Assembly: GCF_016722925.1 (NCBI RefSeq)
Contig: NZ_JAEQNC010000010.1
Location: forward strand, 1-64,000
DNA: 64,000 nt
Reading direction: 5' to 3'
Source: Phytoamicus setariae
GTDB taxonomy: Bacteria; Pseudomonadota; Alphaproteobacteria; Rhizobiales; Rhizobiaceae
In this document: one piece after another, positions 18,784-27,754 of the stretch
How positions within the stretch are numbered: the stretch's first letter is position 1
Layout of the letters: each line of letters starts with the position of its first letter
The notes under the pieces: generated by a model
Told to the model about the DNA's origin: nothing
Seen by the model: the letters and a program-made list of their open reading frames with translations, nothing else
The model's database searches: none
Translations under genes and position numbers: made by a program

Positions 18784-20403
18784 ATGCCTGACTTGAAGAC
18801 TGCAATCGGGCTGATGAGCGGCACCTCGATGGATGGGATCGATGTTGCCCTGGTAAGGACGGACGGCGAGGCTATCGTCGAGCGCGGTCCAGCGCTCGGC
18901 CTTGCCTATCCGCCGGATTTCCGCAAACGGCTTGCGCAAACCTTGGAGATCGCCAAGTCGATCAAGCACCGCGACGAGCGACCGGAAGACATGCGGCAGA
19001 TAGAGCAGGAGCTCACCTTGCGTCATGCCGAAGCGGTCAGGGCTTTCCTGGGTCGTTTCAAAATTCCATCGCAGGATGTTGATTTTATTGGATTTCACGG
19101 CCAGACGGTCTTGCACCGGCCGCATCAGGCCCTGACCGTGCAGATTGGCGATGGTCCATTGCTCGCCACCGAGACCGGTATTTCCGTCGTCTACGACATG
19201 CGCGCCAACGACATGGTGCATGGCGGGCAGGGTGCGCCACTGGTGCCGGTTTATCATGCTGCCTTGGCGGCGGGTATCGAGGGCTACGGCGGCAAGCCGG
19301 TGATGTTTGTCAACATCGGCGGCATTTCCAACCTGACCTTTATCGGTTCGGATGGCGCGATTGTCGCTTTCGACTCCGGACCGGGAAACACGCTCATCGA
19401 CCAGTGGGTGGAGGATCAGGCCGGGGTGCCTTACGATCAGGGCGGTGCGATCGCCTCCGAAGGTGTGGTCATCGGAGGCCTGGCCGAGCGTTATCTGGCC
19501 AATCTGTTCTTTACGTCCGAAAGACGTATGTCGCTTGATCGCAACGATTTCCGGCCGCCCGAAGCAAGCGAGGCGGGGCTGCACGACGGCGCAAGGACGC
19601 TCGCTTATGTGACGGCAGCCGCAATTTCAATGTCGACACGGCATCTGCCGGAAGTTCCGGTATTGGTGATCGTTTGTGGCGGCGGCAGGCTGAACAGGGT
19701 GATCATGTCCGATCTGCAGGCGTTGTTCGCCGGCGCCAGCGTCGCACCTGCCGAAGATTTCGGCTTCAATGGCGATAGCATGGAGGCCGAAGCCTGGGCT
19801 TATCTGGCTGTACGTTCGGCAAAAGGTCTACCGCTGACATTTCCGGGAACCACGGGTGTGAAAAAGCCCGTTACCGGAGGTGTGATCGTCGGGCCGGTGT
19901 TTCTCGATACCGAGCGGTTAATCCTGACTCACTGGCAACCTGGCGACGCCGTGCTGGTAAAAGCGCTGCACAGCCAGCTGGAGTCGGTTCGCTATCTGGC
20001 CGATGGTCAGCCGTGGACGCTGGAGAGGGCCGAGGAGCGCATGGCGAGCTGGATCGCCGAGTTCAAACGCGACGGCATCGGCATGCTGAAGCTTGTCGCG
20101 AAGGACGAGGGGCGGTTCATCGGGCGCGCCGGCATTCACTACCACCGCGCAGCCGATGTGTATGGACTCAGCTTCTCCATCCTGCCGGAGGAAGCGGGCA
20201 AGGGTTATGCCACCGAGATCGGCCGCGCCTTGATGGCATGGTTTGCCACTTCCCGACCCACGGGAACGCTGCGAGCCGCATCTGACGTCAATAACCTGGC
20301 GTCGTTGCGTGTGCTCGAAAAGATGGGAATGCAGGAATTCGAACTCGAAAACAACGCCTCAATGGGCGACAATGTGTTCTTTGAGATGCGGGCGGGGGAG
20401 TAA
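18784..20403 (+). CDS. anmK: Anhydro-N-acetylmuramic acid kinase fused to a GNAT acetyltransferase
   Basis: Residues 1 to about 370 are AnmK, which phosphorylates and opens 1,6-anhydro-MurNAc during cell-wall recycling. The ATP-site signature MSGTSMDG (11-18), [17 protein letters not shown] and [10 protein letters not shown] are intact. The AnmK part ends with its usual [10 protein letters not shown] tail at about 367. With no stop codon the frame runs on into a complete GNAT domain (about 372-539), beginning FLDTERLIL, with the acetyl-CoA loop [12 protein letters not shown] and the [17 protein letters not shown]-terminal motif. In relatives I expect these as two adjacent genes; the fusion is unusual. 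An internal GTG at codon 367 or 372 could also make free GNAT protein. A sequencing or assembly error is possible. Confidence 0.88.
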   Translation: MPDLKTAIGLMSGTSMDGIDVALVRTDGEAIVERGPALGLAYPPDFRKRLAQTLEIAKSIKHRDERPEDMRQIEQELTLRHAEAVRAFLGRFKIPSQDVDFIGFHGQTVLHRPHQALTVQIGDGPLLATETGISVVYDMRANDMVHGGQGAPLVPVYHAALAAGIEGYGGKPVMFVNIGGISNLTFIGSDGAIVAFDSGPGNTLIDQWVEDQAGVPYDQGGAIASEGVVIGGLAERYLANLFFTSERRMSLDRNDFRPPEASEAGLHDGARTLAYVTAAAISMSTRHLPEVPVLVIVCGGGRLNRVIMSDLQALFAGASVAPAEDFGFNGDSMEAEAWAYLAVRSAKGLPLTFPGTTGVKKPVTGGVIVGPVFLDTERLILTHWQPGDAVLVKALHSQLESVRYLADGQPWTLERAEERMASWIAEFKRDGIGMLKLVAKDEGRFIGRAGIHYHRAADVYGLSFSILPEEAGKGYATEIGRALMAWFATSRPTGTLRAASDVNNLASLRVLEKMGMQEFELENNASMGDNVFFEMRAGE

Positions 20404-20418
20404 CCAAGCCTATTTGCG

Positions 20419-20455
20419 GCGCAGCAGCGCGAGGGCCACTTCTCGCTTGCTGCGC
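20419..20455. terminator. Imperfect hairpin after the anmK fusion
   Basis: Arms GCGCAGCAGCGCGAG and CTCGCTTGCTGCGC pair with one bulge, 15 bases after the stop codon. A second repeat, CGCCGATACAA / TTGTATCGGCG, follows at 20497-20534. No T-run is present, so a terminator role is inferred from position between convergent genes. Confidence 0.4.
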
Positions 20456-20496
20456 TGAGGTGGAAATGCCTCAGATCACTTTTGACGAGGCGCCAC

Positions 20497-20534
20497 CGCC
20501 GATACAAGCGCTGATGAAGACGTTTGTATCGGCG
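20497..20534. repeat. 11-bp perfect inverted repeat between convergent genes
   Basis: CGCCGATACAA and TTGTATCGGCG separated by 16 bases, 18 bases beyond the end of the alpha/beta hydrolase gene. It could be a bidirectional terminator or the target of a DNA-binding protein. Confidence 0.45.
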
Positions 20535-20552
20535 ATAACCCGCATATTGGTT

Positions 20553-21230
20553 TTACCGGATGCGCTTGGCTGCCGGTTCCGGCACCAGTTCGCCGGCCAT
20601 GCGACGGTCGAGATAGTCGCCGCATTCCTCGATCAGCGTGTCCATCTGGCCGGAGAAGAAATGATTGGCGTCCGGGATCGTCTTGTGGGTGATCAGGATG
20701 CCCTTCTGCTGCTTGAGTTTTTCAACCAAGCCGGTGACGTCTTTTTCCGGTGCGACCTTGTCGGCATCGCCGTTGATGATCAGGCCGGAAGACGGGCAGG
20801 GGGCGAGGAAGGAGAAATCATAGGTGTTGGGCTGTGGCGCCACCGAGATGAAGCCTTCGATCTCGGGCCTGCGCATCAGCAACTGCATGCCGATCCACGA
20901 TCCGAACGAATAGCCGGCCACCCAGCAGCTCTTCGAATCCGGATGCAGGCTCTGAACCCAGTCCAGAGCCGAAGCGGCATCGGAAAGCTCGCCGGCGCCA
21001 TGGTCGAATTCGCCCTGGCTGCGGCCAATCGAACGGAAGTTGAAGCGCAGCGTGGTGAAGCCGCGCTTCTGGAACATGTAGAACATCTGGTAGACGATCT
21101 GGTTGTTCATCGTACCGCCGAACTGCGGATGCGGATGAAGGATGATCGCTATTGGCGCGCTCTTCTGCTTGGAAGGCTGGTAGCGTCCTTCCAGCCGACC
21201 GGCCGGACCGTTGAAGATGACTTCGGGCAT
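20553..21230 (-). CDS. Alpha/beta hydrolase
   Basis: A 225-residue soluble alpha/beta-hydrolase fold protein of the small dienelactone-hydrolase-like type. The oxyanion region is ILHPHPQFGG, the nucleophile elbow is GYSFGSW (Ser), the acid is in NGDADKVAP (Asp) and the His is in PDANHFF. The substrate is unknown. The start was set at the ATG preceded by TGGAGTAAGA; the open frame begins 16 codons earlier, but that part lacks family similarity. It is divergent from the suf operon, a gene order I recall from rhizobial genomes, but no functional link is established. Confidence 0.88.
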   Translation of the reverse strand: MPEVIFNGPAGRLEGRYQPSKQKSAPIAIILHPHPQFGGTMNNQIVYQMFYMFQKRGFTTLRFNFRSIGRSQGEFDHGAGELSDAASALDWVQSLHPDSKSCWVAGYSFGSWIGMQLLMRRPEIEGFISVAPQPNTYDFSFLAPCPSSGLIINGDADKVAPEKDVTGLVEKLKQQKGILITHKTIPDANHFFSGQMDTLIEECGDYLDRRMAGELVPEPAAKRIR

Positions 21231-21286
21231 TCTTACTCCAGATGTTGAAACTTCGCAAAAACAGCCCTGAAACCGCATTCCAGTCT

Positions 21287-21301
21287 TGACGAAACCAGTC
21301 A
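21287..21301 (+). promoter_or_regulatory. Iron-responsive (RirA/IRO-type) box of the suf operon
   Basis: Exact TGA-N9-TCA, the IRO consensus bound by the Fe-S regulator RirA in rhizobia. It overlaps a TTGACG -35 hexamer (21286-21291); a TAAGAG -10 candidate follows after 17 bases. Binding would block the promoter in iron-replete cells. The motif is short, so its placement is the main support. Confidence 0.55.
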
Positions 21302-21305
21302 GCTT

Positions 21306-21325
21306 TTCTAAGAGCTAGTTTAGAA
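21306..21325. promoter_or_regulatory. TTCTAA-N8-TTAGAA palindrome in the suf promoter
   Basis: A perfect 6-bp inverted repeat over the predicted -10/start region. The TTTAGAA half-site resembles the Irr (ICE) motif, but the halves are in the opposite order from the usual box, so it may be unrelated. Confidence 0.35.
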
Positions 21326-21442
21326 CCGTTCGAAAGTTGGGCTTTGCCCGTTTCGTGTGACGCTTCATAGGACAGGCGAGACCGGAATTTCAAGAAAAAT
21401 GCGATTCGAGACCGGTTATCTCGCCAAGGATGGATTTTTACC

Positions 21443-22606
21443 GTGACCAAGGCCCGCGCCTACATGGACTGGAATGCGACAGCGCCGCTGCTTGATGCCG
21501 CGCGCGATGCCTTCCTGCGCGTGGCGCTGATGGAGGGTAATCCTTCCTCCGTCCACCGCGAGGGACGCGCGGTCCGGGCCGAAGTCGAGGCGGCACGTCG
21601 GGCGCTGGCTGAGGCGCTGGGCGCCAAGCCGGCAAGCGTGACCTTTACCAGCGGTGCTACGGAAGCGGCCAACACCGTCCTGACGCCTCACTTCCGGATG
21701 GGGCGTTCGCCATTGTCTATCGGACGGCTTTACGTTTCGGCCATCGAGCACAAGGCGGTTTTCGAGGGCGGCCGGTTTTCTGCGCCGGAGGTTTCGATCT
21801 TTCCTGTTAATGCCGATGGCGTAGCGGATCTGGCGGCGCTCGAAGCTCTTCTGTCGACCCACGACAAGACCAGCGGCCTGCCCATGGTGGCGTTGATGCT
21901 GGCCAACAACGAGACGGGTGTCATCCAGCCGGTTTGTGAAGCGGCAAAGATCGTCCACGCCCATGGAGGTATCCTTGTTGTCGATGCCGTGCAGGCGTTT
22001 GGCCGCATCCCCGTGGATATCGAAGCGCTGGATGCGGACTTCCTGTTCGTCTCCAGCCACAAGATCGGCGGGCCAAAGGGCGCTGGTGCGCTTGTGGCAC
22101 GCGGCGAGGCGATGATGCCCACGCCTCTCATCCGTGGCGGAGGCCAGGAAAAAGGACATCGTTCCGGCACGGAGAATGCAGCGGCAATTGCCGGCTTCGG
22201 TGCGGCGGCAACGGAGGTGAATGCTTTGCTGGATATGCGCGTCGCCGATATGGCCGCGCGGCGTGACGCCATCGAGGCTGCGCTGTTGGAGATTGTGCCC
22301 GAGACGGTCATTCATGGACGTTTAGCCGATCGGCTGCCGAACACGACCTTCTTTTCTCTTGCAGGGATGAAGTCGGAAACCGGCCAGATCGCCTTCGACC
22401 TCGAAGGCATCGCACTGTCGGCCGGGTCCGCGTGTTCGTCGGGCAAGGTTGGCGAGAGCCATGTGCTGAAGGGCATGGGGCTTGATCCGCGCATGGGTGC
22501 GCTGAGGATTTCTTTCGGACCGTCGACATCAGAGGCGGAGATCGCCCAGACGATTGAAGCGTTCCGAAAGATTGCCGGACGGCTGGCCAAGCCAAAGGCG
22601 GCGTAA
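21443..22606 (+). CDS. Cysteine desulfurase, NifS/IscS-like (first suf-operon gene)
   Basis: A 387-residue PLP enzyme that takes sulfur from cysteine for Fe-S cluster assembly. The PLP lysine is K207 in [10 protein letters not shown] and the sulfur-carrying Cys is C331 in the long flexible loop [14 protein letters not shown], typical of group I (IscS/NifS) enzymes. It heads the operon before sufB, so the operon encodes two desulfurases of different groups, this one and SufS downstream. The gene starts just after the predicted iron-responsive promoter with a leader of about 120 bases. Whether it feeds SUF or other sulfur pathways is open. Confidence 0.93.
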   Translation: MTKARAYMDWNATAPLLDAARDAFLRVALMEGNPSSVHREGRAVRAEVEAARRALAEALGAKPASVTFTSGATEAANTVLTPHFRMGRSPLSIGRLYVSAIEHKAVFEGGRFSAPEVSIFPVNADGVADLAALEALLSTHDKTSGLPMVALMLANNETGVIQPVCEAAKIVHAHGGILVVDAVQAFGRIPVDIEALDADFLFVSSHKIGGPKGAGALVARGEAMMPTPLIRGGGQEKGHRSGTENAAAIAGFGAAATEVNALLDMRVADMAARRDAIEAALLEIVPETVIHGRLADRLPNTTFFSLAGMKSETGQIAFDLEGIALSAGSACSSGKVGESHVLKGMGLDPRMGALRISFGPSTSEAEIAQTIEAFRKIAGRLAKPKAA

Positions 22607-22611
22607 TTTTT

Positions 22612-22662
22612 GCGGGAAGTCAAATTTCCGCTTGCCAAAAGGGGTGAAAAATCCCTTTTGGC
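22612..22662 (+). other. Two tandem hairpins between the desulfurase gene and sufB
   Basis: Hairpin 1: GCGGGAA / TTTCCGC with a 6-base loop (22612-22631), one G-T pair. Hairpin 2: perfect 10-bp GCCAAAAGGG / CCCTTTTGGC with a 9-base loop (22634-22662). They begin 5 bases after the desulfurase stop. They could be a partial terminator, an mRNA processing or stabilising site, or an operator. No T-run follows; TTATATAG follows at 22667 and could be a -10. Confidence 0.5.
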
Positions 22663-22760
22663 GACCTTATATAGACGGCAACGCATCGTATGAATGTATG
22701 TGTTGGCTGTCACAACGACAACAAGCTGCCGGCCTTGACCCGGCGAGATTGGAGATCGAA

Positions 22761-24230
22761 ATGGCTGCGGTTCAAGAGACCATAGACCAGGTCCGCGCGA
22801 TCGACGTGGACCAGTACAAATACGGCTTCGAGACGAACATCGAATCCGACAAGGTGCCGCCAGGCCTGAACGAAGACGTCATCCGGTTGATTTCGGCCAA
22901 GAAGAATGAGCCCGAATGGATGCTCGAATGGCGTCTCGACGCCTATCGCCGCTGGCTGACCATGGACGAGCCCACCTGGGCACGCGTCGATTATCCGACG
23001 ATCGATTTCAACTCAATCAGCTATTATTCGGCCCCGAAGGGGCAGTCCGGGCCGATGTCGCTTGACGATATCGATCCCGAGATTCTCAAGACCTATGAGA
23101 AGCTCGGCATTCCGCTGCGTGAGCAGGAAATACTCGCCGGCGTGCAGAACCGCAGGGTCGCTGTTGATGCCGTGTTCGATTCCGTCTCTGTTGTAACGAC
23201 CTTCAAGGACGAGCTGAAAAAGGCTGGCGTGATCTTCATGTCGATCTCCGAGGCGCTCCGCGAGCACCCGGATCTCGTACGCAAGTATATCGGCTCGGTC
23301 GTGCCAGTGACCGACAACTACTATGCGACACTGAACTCGGCGGTCTTTACTGACGGCTCGTTCGTCTACGTTCCGAAGGGCGTGCGCTGCCCGATGGAGC
23401 TGTCGACCTACTTCCGCATTAACGAGAAGAACACCGGCCAGTTCGAACGCACGCTGATCATCGCCGAGGAAGGCGCCTACGTCTCCTATCTGGAAGGCTG
23501 CACGGCCCCACAGCGCGACGAAAACCAGCTGCATGCCGCGGTGGTCGAGCTCGTGGCGCTCGATGACGCCGAGATCAAGTATTCGACGGTGCAGAACTGG
23601 TATCCCGGCGACAAGAACGGCAAGGGCGGCATCTACAACTTCGTCACCAAGCGCGGCGATTGCCGTGGCAAGAATTCCAAGATCTCCTGGACCCAGGTCG
23701 AGACCGGTTCGGCGATCACCTGGAAATACCCGTCCTGCATCCTGCGCGGCGATGGTTCGCGCGGCGAGTTCTACTCGATCGCGGTGTCCAACGGCTACCA
23801 GCAGATCGACTCGGGCACCAAGATGCTGCATCTCGGCAAGAACACCTCGAGCCGCATCATCTCCAAGGGCATTTCGGCCGGCCGTTCCAACAACACCTAT
23901 CGCGGCCAGGTGTCGATCCACCGCAAGGCGGAAAACGCCCGCAACTTCACCCAGTGCGACTCGCTGCTGATCGGCGACAAGTGCGGTGCTCACACCGTGC
24001 CCTATATCGAGGCAAAGAACTCGACGGCACAGCTCGAGCATGAAGCGACGACGTCGAAAGTGTCGGAAGATCATCTGTTCTACTGCATGCAGCGCGGCAT
24101 TCCGGAAGAAGCGGCTCTCGCCCTGATCGTCAATGGCTTCGTCCGCGACGTCATTCAGGAACTGCCGATGGAATTTGCCGTGGAAGCGCAGAAGCTGATC
24201 GGTATCAGCCTTGAGGGATCGGTCGGCTAA
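22761..24230 (+). CDS. sufB: Fe-S cluster assembly scaffold SufB
   Basis: A 489-residue core of the SufBC2D scaffold on which new Fe-S clusters are built. Family blocks are plain: [17 protein letters not shown] at the start, [22 protein letters not shown], the EGC of the sulfur-acceptor region ([19 protein letters not shown]), and [19 protein letters not shown] near the C-terminus. The start ATG has GGAGATCGAA upstream; the open frame extends 69 codons further up into the hairpin region without family similarity. It precedes sufC by 72 bases. Confidence 0.97.
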   Translation: MAAVQETIDQVRAIDVDQYKYGFETNIESDKVPPGLNEDVIRLISAKKNEPEWMLEWRLDAYRRWLTMDEPTWARVDYPTIDFNSISYYSAPKGQSGPMSLDDIDPEILKTYEKLGIPLREQEILAGVQNRRVAVDAVFDSVSVVTTFKDELKKAGVIFMSISEALREHPDLVRKYIGSVVPVTDNYYATLNSAVFTDGSFVYVPKGVRCPMELSTYFRINEKNTGQFERTLIIAEEGAYVSYLEGCTAPQRDENQLHAAVVELVALDDAEIKYSTVQNWYPGDKNGKGGIYNFVTKRGDCRGKNSKISWTQVETGSAITWKYPSCILRGDGSRGEFYSIAVSNGYQQIDSGTKMLHLGKNTSSRIISKGISAGRSNNTYRGQVSIHRKAENARNFTQCDSLLIGDKCGAHTVPYIEAKNSTAQLEHEATTSKVSEDHLFYCMQRGIPEEAALALIVNGFVRDVIQELPMEFAVEAQKLIGISLEGSVG

Positions 24231-24302
24231 GCCGGTCATCGTCGCCTGTCATACTCATTCATGGCGGCCCGAAGCCGCACACGCCATTGCTAGGAAACCA
24301 CT

Positions 24303-25058
24303 ATGCTTGAAATCAGAAACCTTCATGCCCGCATCGCCGAAGACGGCACCGAAATCATCCGTGGCCTGAACCTCACCGTCAAGGCCGGCGAAGTCGCCGC
24401 GATCATGGGCCCGAACGGCTCGGGCAAGTCGACGCTGTCCTACATCCTGTCGGGCCGTGAAGACTATGAAGTCACCGAAGGCGACATCCTGTTCAACGGC
24501 GAGAGCATTCTCGAACTCGATCCGGCCGAGCGCGCTGCCAAGGGCGTGTTCCTGGCCTTCCAGTATCCGGTCGAAATCCCCGGTGTTGCCACCATGCAGT
24601 TCCTCAAGGTCGCGATGAACGAGCAGCGCAAGGCGCGCGGCGAGGACGAACTGACGACGCCGGAATTCCTCAAGCGCGTCAAGGCTGCCGCGGCTGAGCT
24701 GCAGATCAACACCGATATGCTGCGCCGGCCGCTCAATGTCGGCTTCTCCGGCGGTGAGAAGAAGCGCGCGGAAATCCTGCAGATGTCGCTCCTGCAGCCC
24801 TCGCTTTGCGTTCTCGACGAAACCGATTCCGGTCTCGACATCGATGCGCTGAAGATTGTGTCCGACGGCGTCAACGCGCTGCGCTCGCCCGATCGCGCCA
24901 TCGTCGTGATCACCCATTACCAGCGCCTGCTCGACCATATCGTGCCAGACTCCGTGCACGTGCTCTACAAGGGCCAGATCATCAAGTCGGGTCCGAAGGA
25001 ACTGGCTCATGAGCTCGAAGCCAACGGCTACGCCGACATTATCGGCGAAGCGGCCTGA
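24303..25058 (+). CDS. sufC: Fe-S cluster assembly ATPase SufC
   Basis: A 251-residue ABC-type ATPase driving conformational change of SufB-SufD. Walker A is GPNGSGKST (36-44), the ABC signature is NVGFSGGEKKRAE, and Walker B with the catalytic Glu-type loop is CVLDETDSGLDIDALK, the SufC-specific form. The Q-loop lies in FLAFQYPVEIPGV. It has no membrane segments, as expected of a soluble ABC subunit. The sufD ATG follows 17 bases after the stop. Confidence 0.97.
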   Translation: MLEIRNLHARIAEDGTEIIRGLNLTVKAGEVAAIMGPNGSGKSTLSYILSGREDYEVTEGDILFNGESILELDPAERAAKGVFLAFQYPVEIPGVATMQFLKVAMNEQRKARGEDELTTPEFLKRVKAAAAELQINTDMLRRPLNVGFSGGEKKRAEILQMSLLQPSLCVLDETDSGLDIDALKIVSDGVNALRSPDRAIVVITHYQRLLDHIVPDSVHVLYKGQIIKSGPKELAHELEANGYADIIGEAA

Positions 25059-25074
25059 GGCCGGAGGTGAGATC

Positions 25075-26346
25075 ATGACCATTCAGGCTCCTATCAAGCC
25101 GACAGCCGCGGAAACCGCGCTGATCGACGCCTTCGGCGGCGCGATCGGCCAGTTGCCCGGCGATGCGGCCATCACCACCCAGCGTTCGACGTTGATTCAG
25201 GCGATCAAGACCAACGGCCTGCCGACGCGGCGGGTTGAAAACTGGCATTACACCGACCTGCGCTCGCTGCTCAGGACCATTCCTGAAGCCGCACCCGTGG
25301 CCGTCAGCGCAGCCGATCCGCTGGTTTCCGGTTCGGATGTCCTGTCCATCCTCAATGGCACTGCGGTCGACGATGCCCGGATCGAAGGCGTGACCGTCAA
25401 GAACTACCGTGACAGCCTGGTCGATGGCTCGGCGCTGAAGGGTCTTTCGGTGCGCAGCAGCGACGACCTGATCGGCCGTCTCAATGGCAGCTTCGTCAGC
25501 GATGGTTATGCGATCCATTTTCCCGATCGTTACGAAAGCGACAAGCCGGTCGAAATCCAGCTCGTTCAGGGTGGCGGTTTCGTCAACACCCGGCTGCCGG
25601 TGAATTTCGGCGCGAGCGCCAAGGCCACTATCATCGAGCGCCATCGCGCCGTCAACGGATCGCAGGCGCTGGTGACTGCCGTCAGCGACATCACACTGGG
25701 CGAAGGTGCTGACGTCATCTGGATCGTGCTGCAGGAGCAGGGCGCAGACGACACCCATCTTGGCCAGATCAAGGTGCGGTTCGGCAAGAATGCCAAGCTC
25801 AAGCTTTACGTGATCAATGCCGGCGGCCGGCTCGTGCGTCAGGACATTTTCATCGATGTCGAGGGCGAGGGCTCGGACCTGACGCTGCGCGGCATCAACC
25901 TGCTCGGCGGCGACAGCCATACCGATGTGACGCTGGTGCTGGGCCACAACGTGCCACACACGACCTCGACCGAGATCATGCGCAACGTGATCTTCGACCG
26001 CGCCAAGGGTATCTTCCAGGGACAGATCCGGGTTGCCCCCGACGCCCAGAAGACTGATGCGAAGATGTCGTGCAACACGCTGCTGCTTTCCGACGAGGCC
26101 GAATTCGCGACCAAGCCGGAACTGGAAATCTTCGCCGACGACGTGGTCTGCGGACATGGAGCGACGGTCGCCGATATCGACCATACCCATCTCTTCTACC
26201 TGCAGTCGCGCGGCATTCCCGAAAAGCAGGCGCGCGGACTGCTCGTGCAGGCCTTCGTGCAGGAGACTGTCGAGGAACTGGAAGACGAGACGCTGATAGA
26301 ACCCTTGGAAGCGATCATCCAGGCATGGCTGGAAAAGCACGCCTGA
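25075..26346 (+). CDS. sufD: Fe-S cluster assembly protein SufD
   Basis: A 423-residue partner of SufB in the SufBC2D complex, needed for iron entry. It shows the N-terminal RRVENWHYTDLRSLL motif, a beta-helix core and the C-terminal EIFADDVVCGHGATV and HLFYLQSRGI blocks containing the conserved Cys and His of the SufB-SufD interface. The start ATG has an excellent GGAGGTGAG site; the longer frame reaches back into sufC and was rejected. A palindromic repeat element follows before sufS. Confidence 0.96.
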   Translation: MTIQAPIKPTAAETALIDAFGGAIGQLPGDAAITTQRSTLIQAIKTNGLPTRRVENWHYTDLRSLLRTIPEAAPVAVSAADPLVSGSDVLSILNGTAVDDARIEGVTVKNYRDSLVDGSALKGLSVRSSDDLIGRLNGSFVSDGYAIHFPDRYESDKPVEIQLVQGGGFVNTRLPVNFGASAKATIIERHRAVNGSQALVTAVSDITLGEGADVIWIVLQEQGADDTHLGQIKVRFGKNAKLKLYVINAGGRLVRQDIFIDVEGEGSDLTLRGINLLGGDSHTDVTLVLGHNVPHTTSTEIMRNVIFDRAKGIFQGQIRVAPDAQKTDAKMSCNTLLLSDEAEFATKPELEIFADDVVCGHGATVADIDHTHLFYLQSRGIPEKQARGLLVQAFVQETVEELEDETLIEPLEAIIQAWLEKHA

Positions 26347-26355
26347 AGGGTGATT

Positions 26356-26473
26356 GCCCCTCACCCTGACCTCTCCCCGCGAGCGGGGCGAGGTGACGCT
26401 AAATGCACTGGCCGTGCCACAACTCCCTTCTCCCCGTACGACGGGGAGAAGGTGGCGGCAGCCGGATGAGGGG
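26356..26473. repeat. Palindromic repeat element inside the suf operon
   Basis: An element of 118 bases bounded by GCCCCTCA and TGAGGGGC. Inside are two hairpins: CCTCTCCCCGC / GCGGGGCGAGG (26370-26393, one mismatch) and a perfect 12-bp CCTTCTCCCCGT / ACGGGGAGAAGG (26426-26452). The right half reappears, degraded, at 31940-31999 in the gcv operon. This is the dispersed intergenic palindrome type I recall from many rhizobial and Brucella-like genomes; family naming would need a database. Confidence 0.75.
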
Positions 26474-26508
26474 CATTCATTGCCCCACGAAATTGGAAAG
26501 ATGGCTCT

Positions 26509-27741
26509 ATGTCTGGCATTGGCACTTACGACGTCGAAGCGATCCGCAAGGATTTTCCCATCCTGTCGCGCACCGTCTACGGCAAGCCGCTCGTTTATCT
26601 CGACAACGGTGCCTCGGCCCAGAAGCCGCAGGCGGTGATCGATGCGGTGGCGCATGCCTATTCCAATGAGTATGCAAACGTTCACCGGGGGCTGCATTTC
26701 CTCTCCAATGCCGCGACTGATGCCTATGAAGCATCGCGCGAAAAAGTCCGCAGGTTCCTCAATGCAGGTTCGGTGGACGAAATCATCTTCACCAAGTCCT
26801 CGACCGAGGCGATCAACACGGTCGCCTATGGCTACGGCATGCCGCATATCGGCGCAGGCGACGAGATCGTCGTGTCGATCATGGAGCACCATTCCAACAT
26901 CGTTCCGTGGCACTTCATCCGCGAGCGCCAGGGCGCCAAGCTGGTGTGGGCGCCGGTCGATGACGATGGGGCTTTCCACCTCGACGATTTCGAGAAATGC
27001 CTGACCGACAAGACCAAGCTCGTTGCCATCACCCACATGTCGAATGCGCTCGGCACCGTCGTCAACGTCAAGGAAGTCTGCCGTATCGCGCATGCGCGCG
27101 GCATTCCGGTGCTGGTAGATGGTTCTCAGGCCGCCGTGCACATGCCGGTCGATGTCCGCGACATCGATTGCGACTGGTACGTGATGACCGGCCACAAGCT
27201 CTACGGGCCGTCAGGCATCGGCGTGCTCTATGGCAAGACGGACCGGCTGAAATCCATGCGGCCGTTCATGGGCGGCGGCGAGATGATTGTCGAAGTCACC
27301 ACGGACAATGTCACCTATAACGAACCGCCGCATCGCTTCGAAGCTGGTACGCCGCCGATCGTGCAGGCGATCGGGTTGGGCTATGCACTCGATTATATGG
27401 ACGGTATCGGCCGGGCGGCGATTGCCGAGCACGAAGCGGGGCTTGCTGCCTATGCCGCCGAACGCCTGCGCAGCGTCAACTCGCTGAAAATCTTCGGCAA
27501 TGCGCCGGGCAAGGGTGGAATCTTCTCCTTCGAGCTCGAAGGCATCCATTCCCACGACGTGTCGATGGTCATCGACCGCGCCGGTGTCGCCGTTCGCGCC
27601 GGCACCCATTGTGCACAACCGCTCTTGCAACGCTTCGGCGTCACCTCCACATGCAGGGCATCGTTCGGCCTTTACAACACCAAGACCGAGGTCGACGCGC
27701 TGGTGGACGCACTCGAATATGCCCGCAAGTTCTTCGCCTGA
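26509..27741 (+). CDS. sufS: Cysteine desulfurase SufS
   Basis: A 410-residue group II cysteine desulfurase of the SUF pathway. The PLP lysine is K230 in MTGHKLYGPSG and the catalytic Cys is C368 in AVRAGTHCAQPLL, on the short loop typical of SufS/CsdA. The N-terminal YLDNGASAQKPQAVIDA and NVHRGLHFLSN blocks are standard. No sufE or sufU partner is in the window. The repeat element occupies most of the 162 bases between sufD and this gene, so its transcription depends on read-through or a local promoter. Confidence 0.96.
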   Translation: MSGIGTYDVEAIRKDFPILSRTVYGKPLVYLDNGASAQKPQAVIDAVAHAYSNEYANVHRGLHFLSNAATDAYEASREKVRRFLNAGSVDEIIFTKSSTEAINTVAYGYGMPHIGAGDEIVVSIMEHHSNIVPWHFIRERQGAKLVWAPVDDDGAFHLDDFEKCLTDKTKLVAITHMSNALGTVVNVKEVCRIAHARGIPVLVDGSQAAVHMPVDVRDIDCDWYVMTGHKLYGPSGIGVLYGKTDRLKSMRPFMGGGEMIVEVTTDNVTYNEPPHRFEAGTPPIVQAIGLGYALDYMDGIGRAAIAEHEAGLAAYAAERLRSVNSLKIFGNAPGKGGIFSFELEGIHSHDVSMVIDRAGVAVRAGTHCAQPLLQRFGVTSTCRASFGLYNTKTEVDALVDALEYARKFFA

Positions 27742-27754
27742 AAGGAAAAATGAT

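Noticed and set aside
22554-22760. Upstream extension of sufB
   Set aside because: Its residues come from the 3' end of the desulfurase gene and the hairpin region; GGAGATCGAA marks the real ATG and the length then matches SufB.
26356-26473. CRISPR array or insertion sequence
   Set aside because: The hairpins are two unequal palindromes without regular spacers, and no transposase or cas gene is nearby.
25039-27195. 718-residue open frame opposite sufD-sufS
   Set aside because: It crosses two known genes and the repeat element in one frame. No real gene would span these, and its composition is that of reverse-complemented coding DNA.
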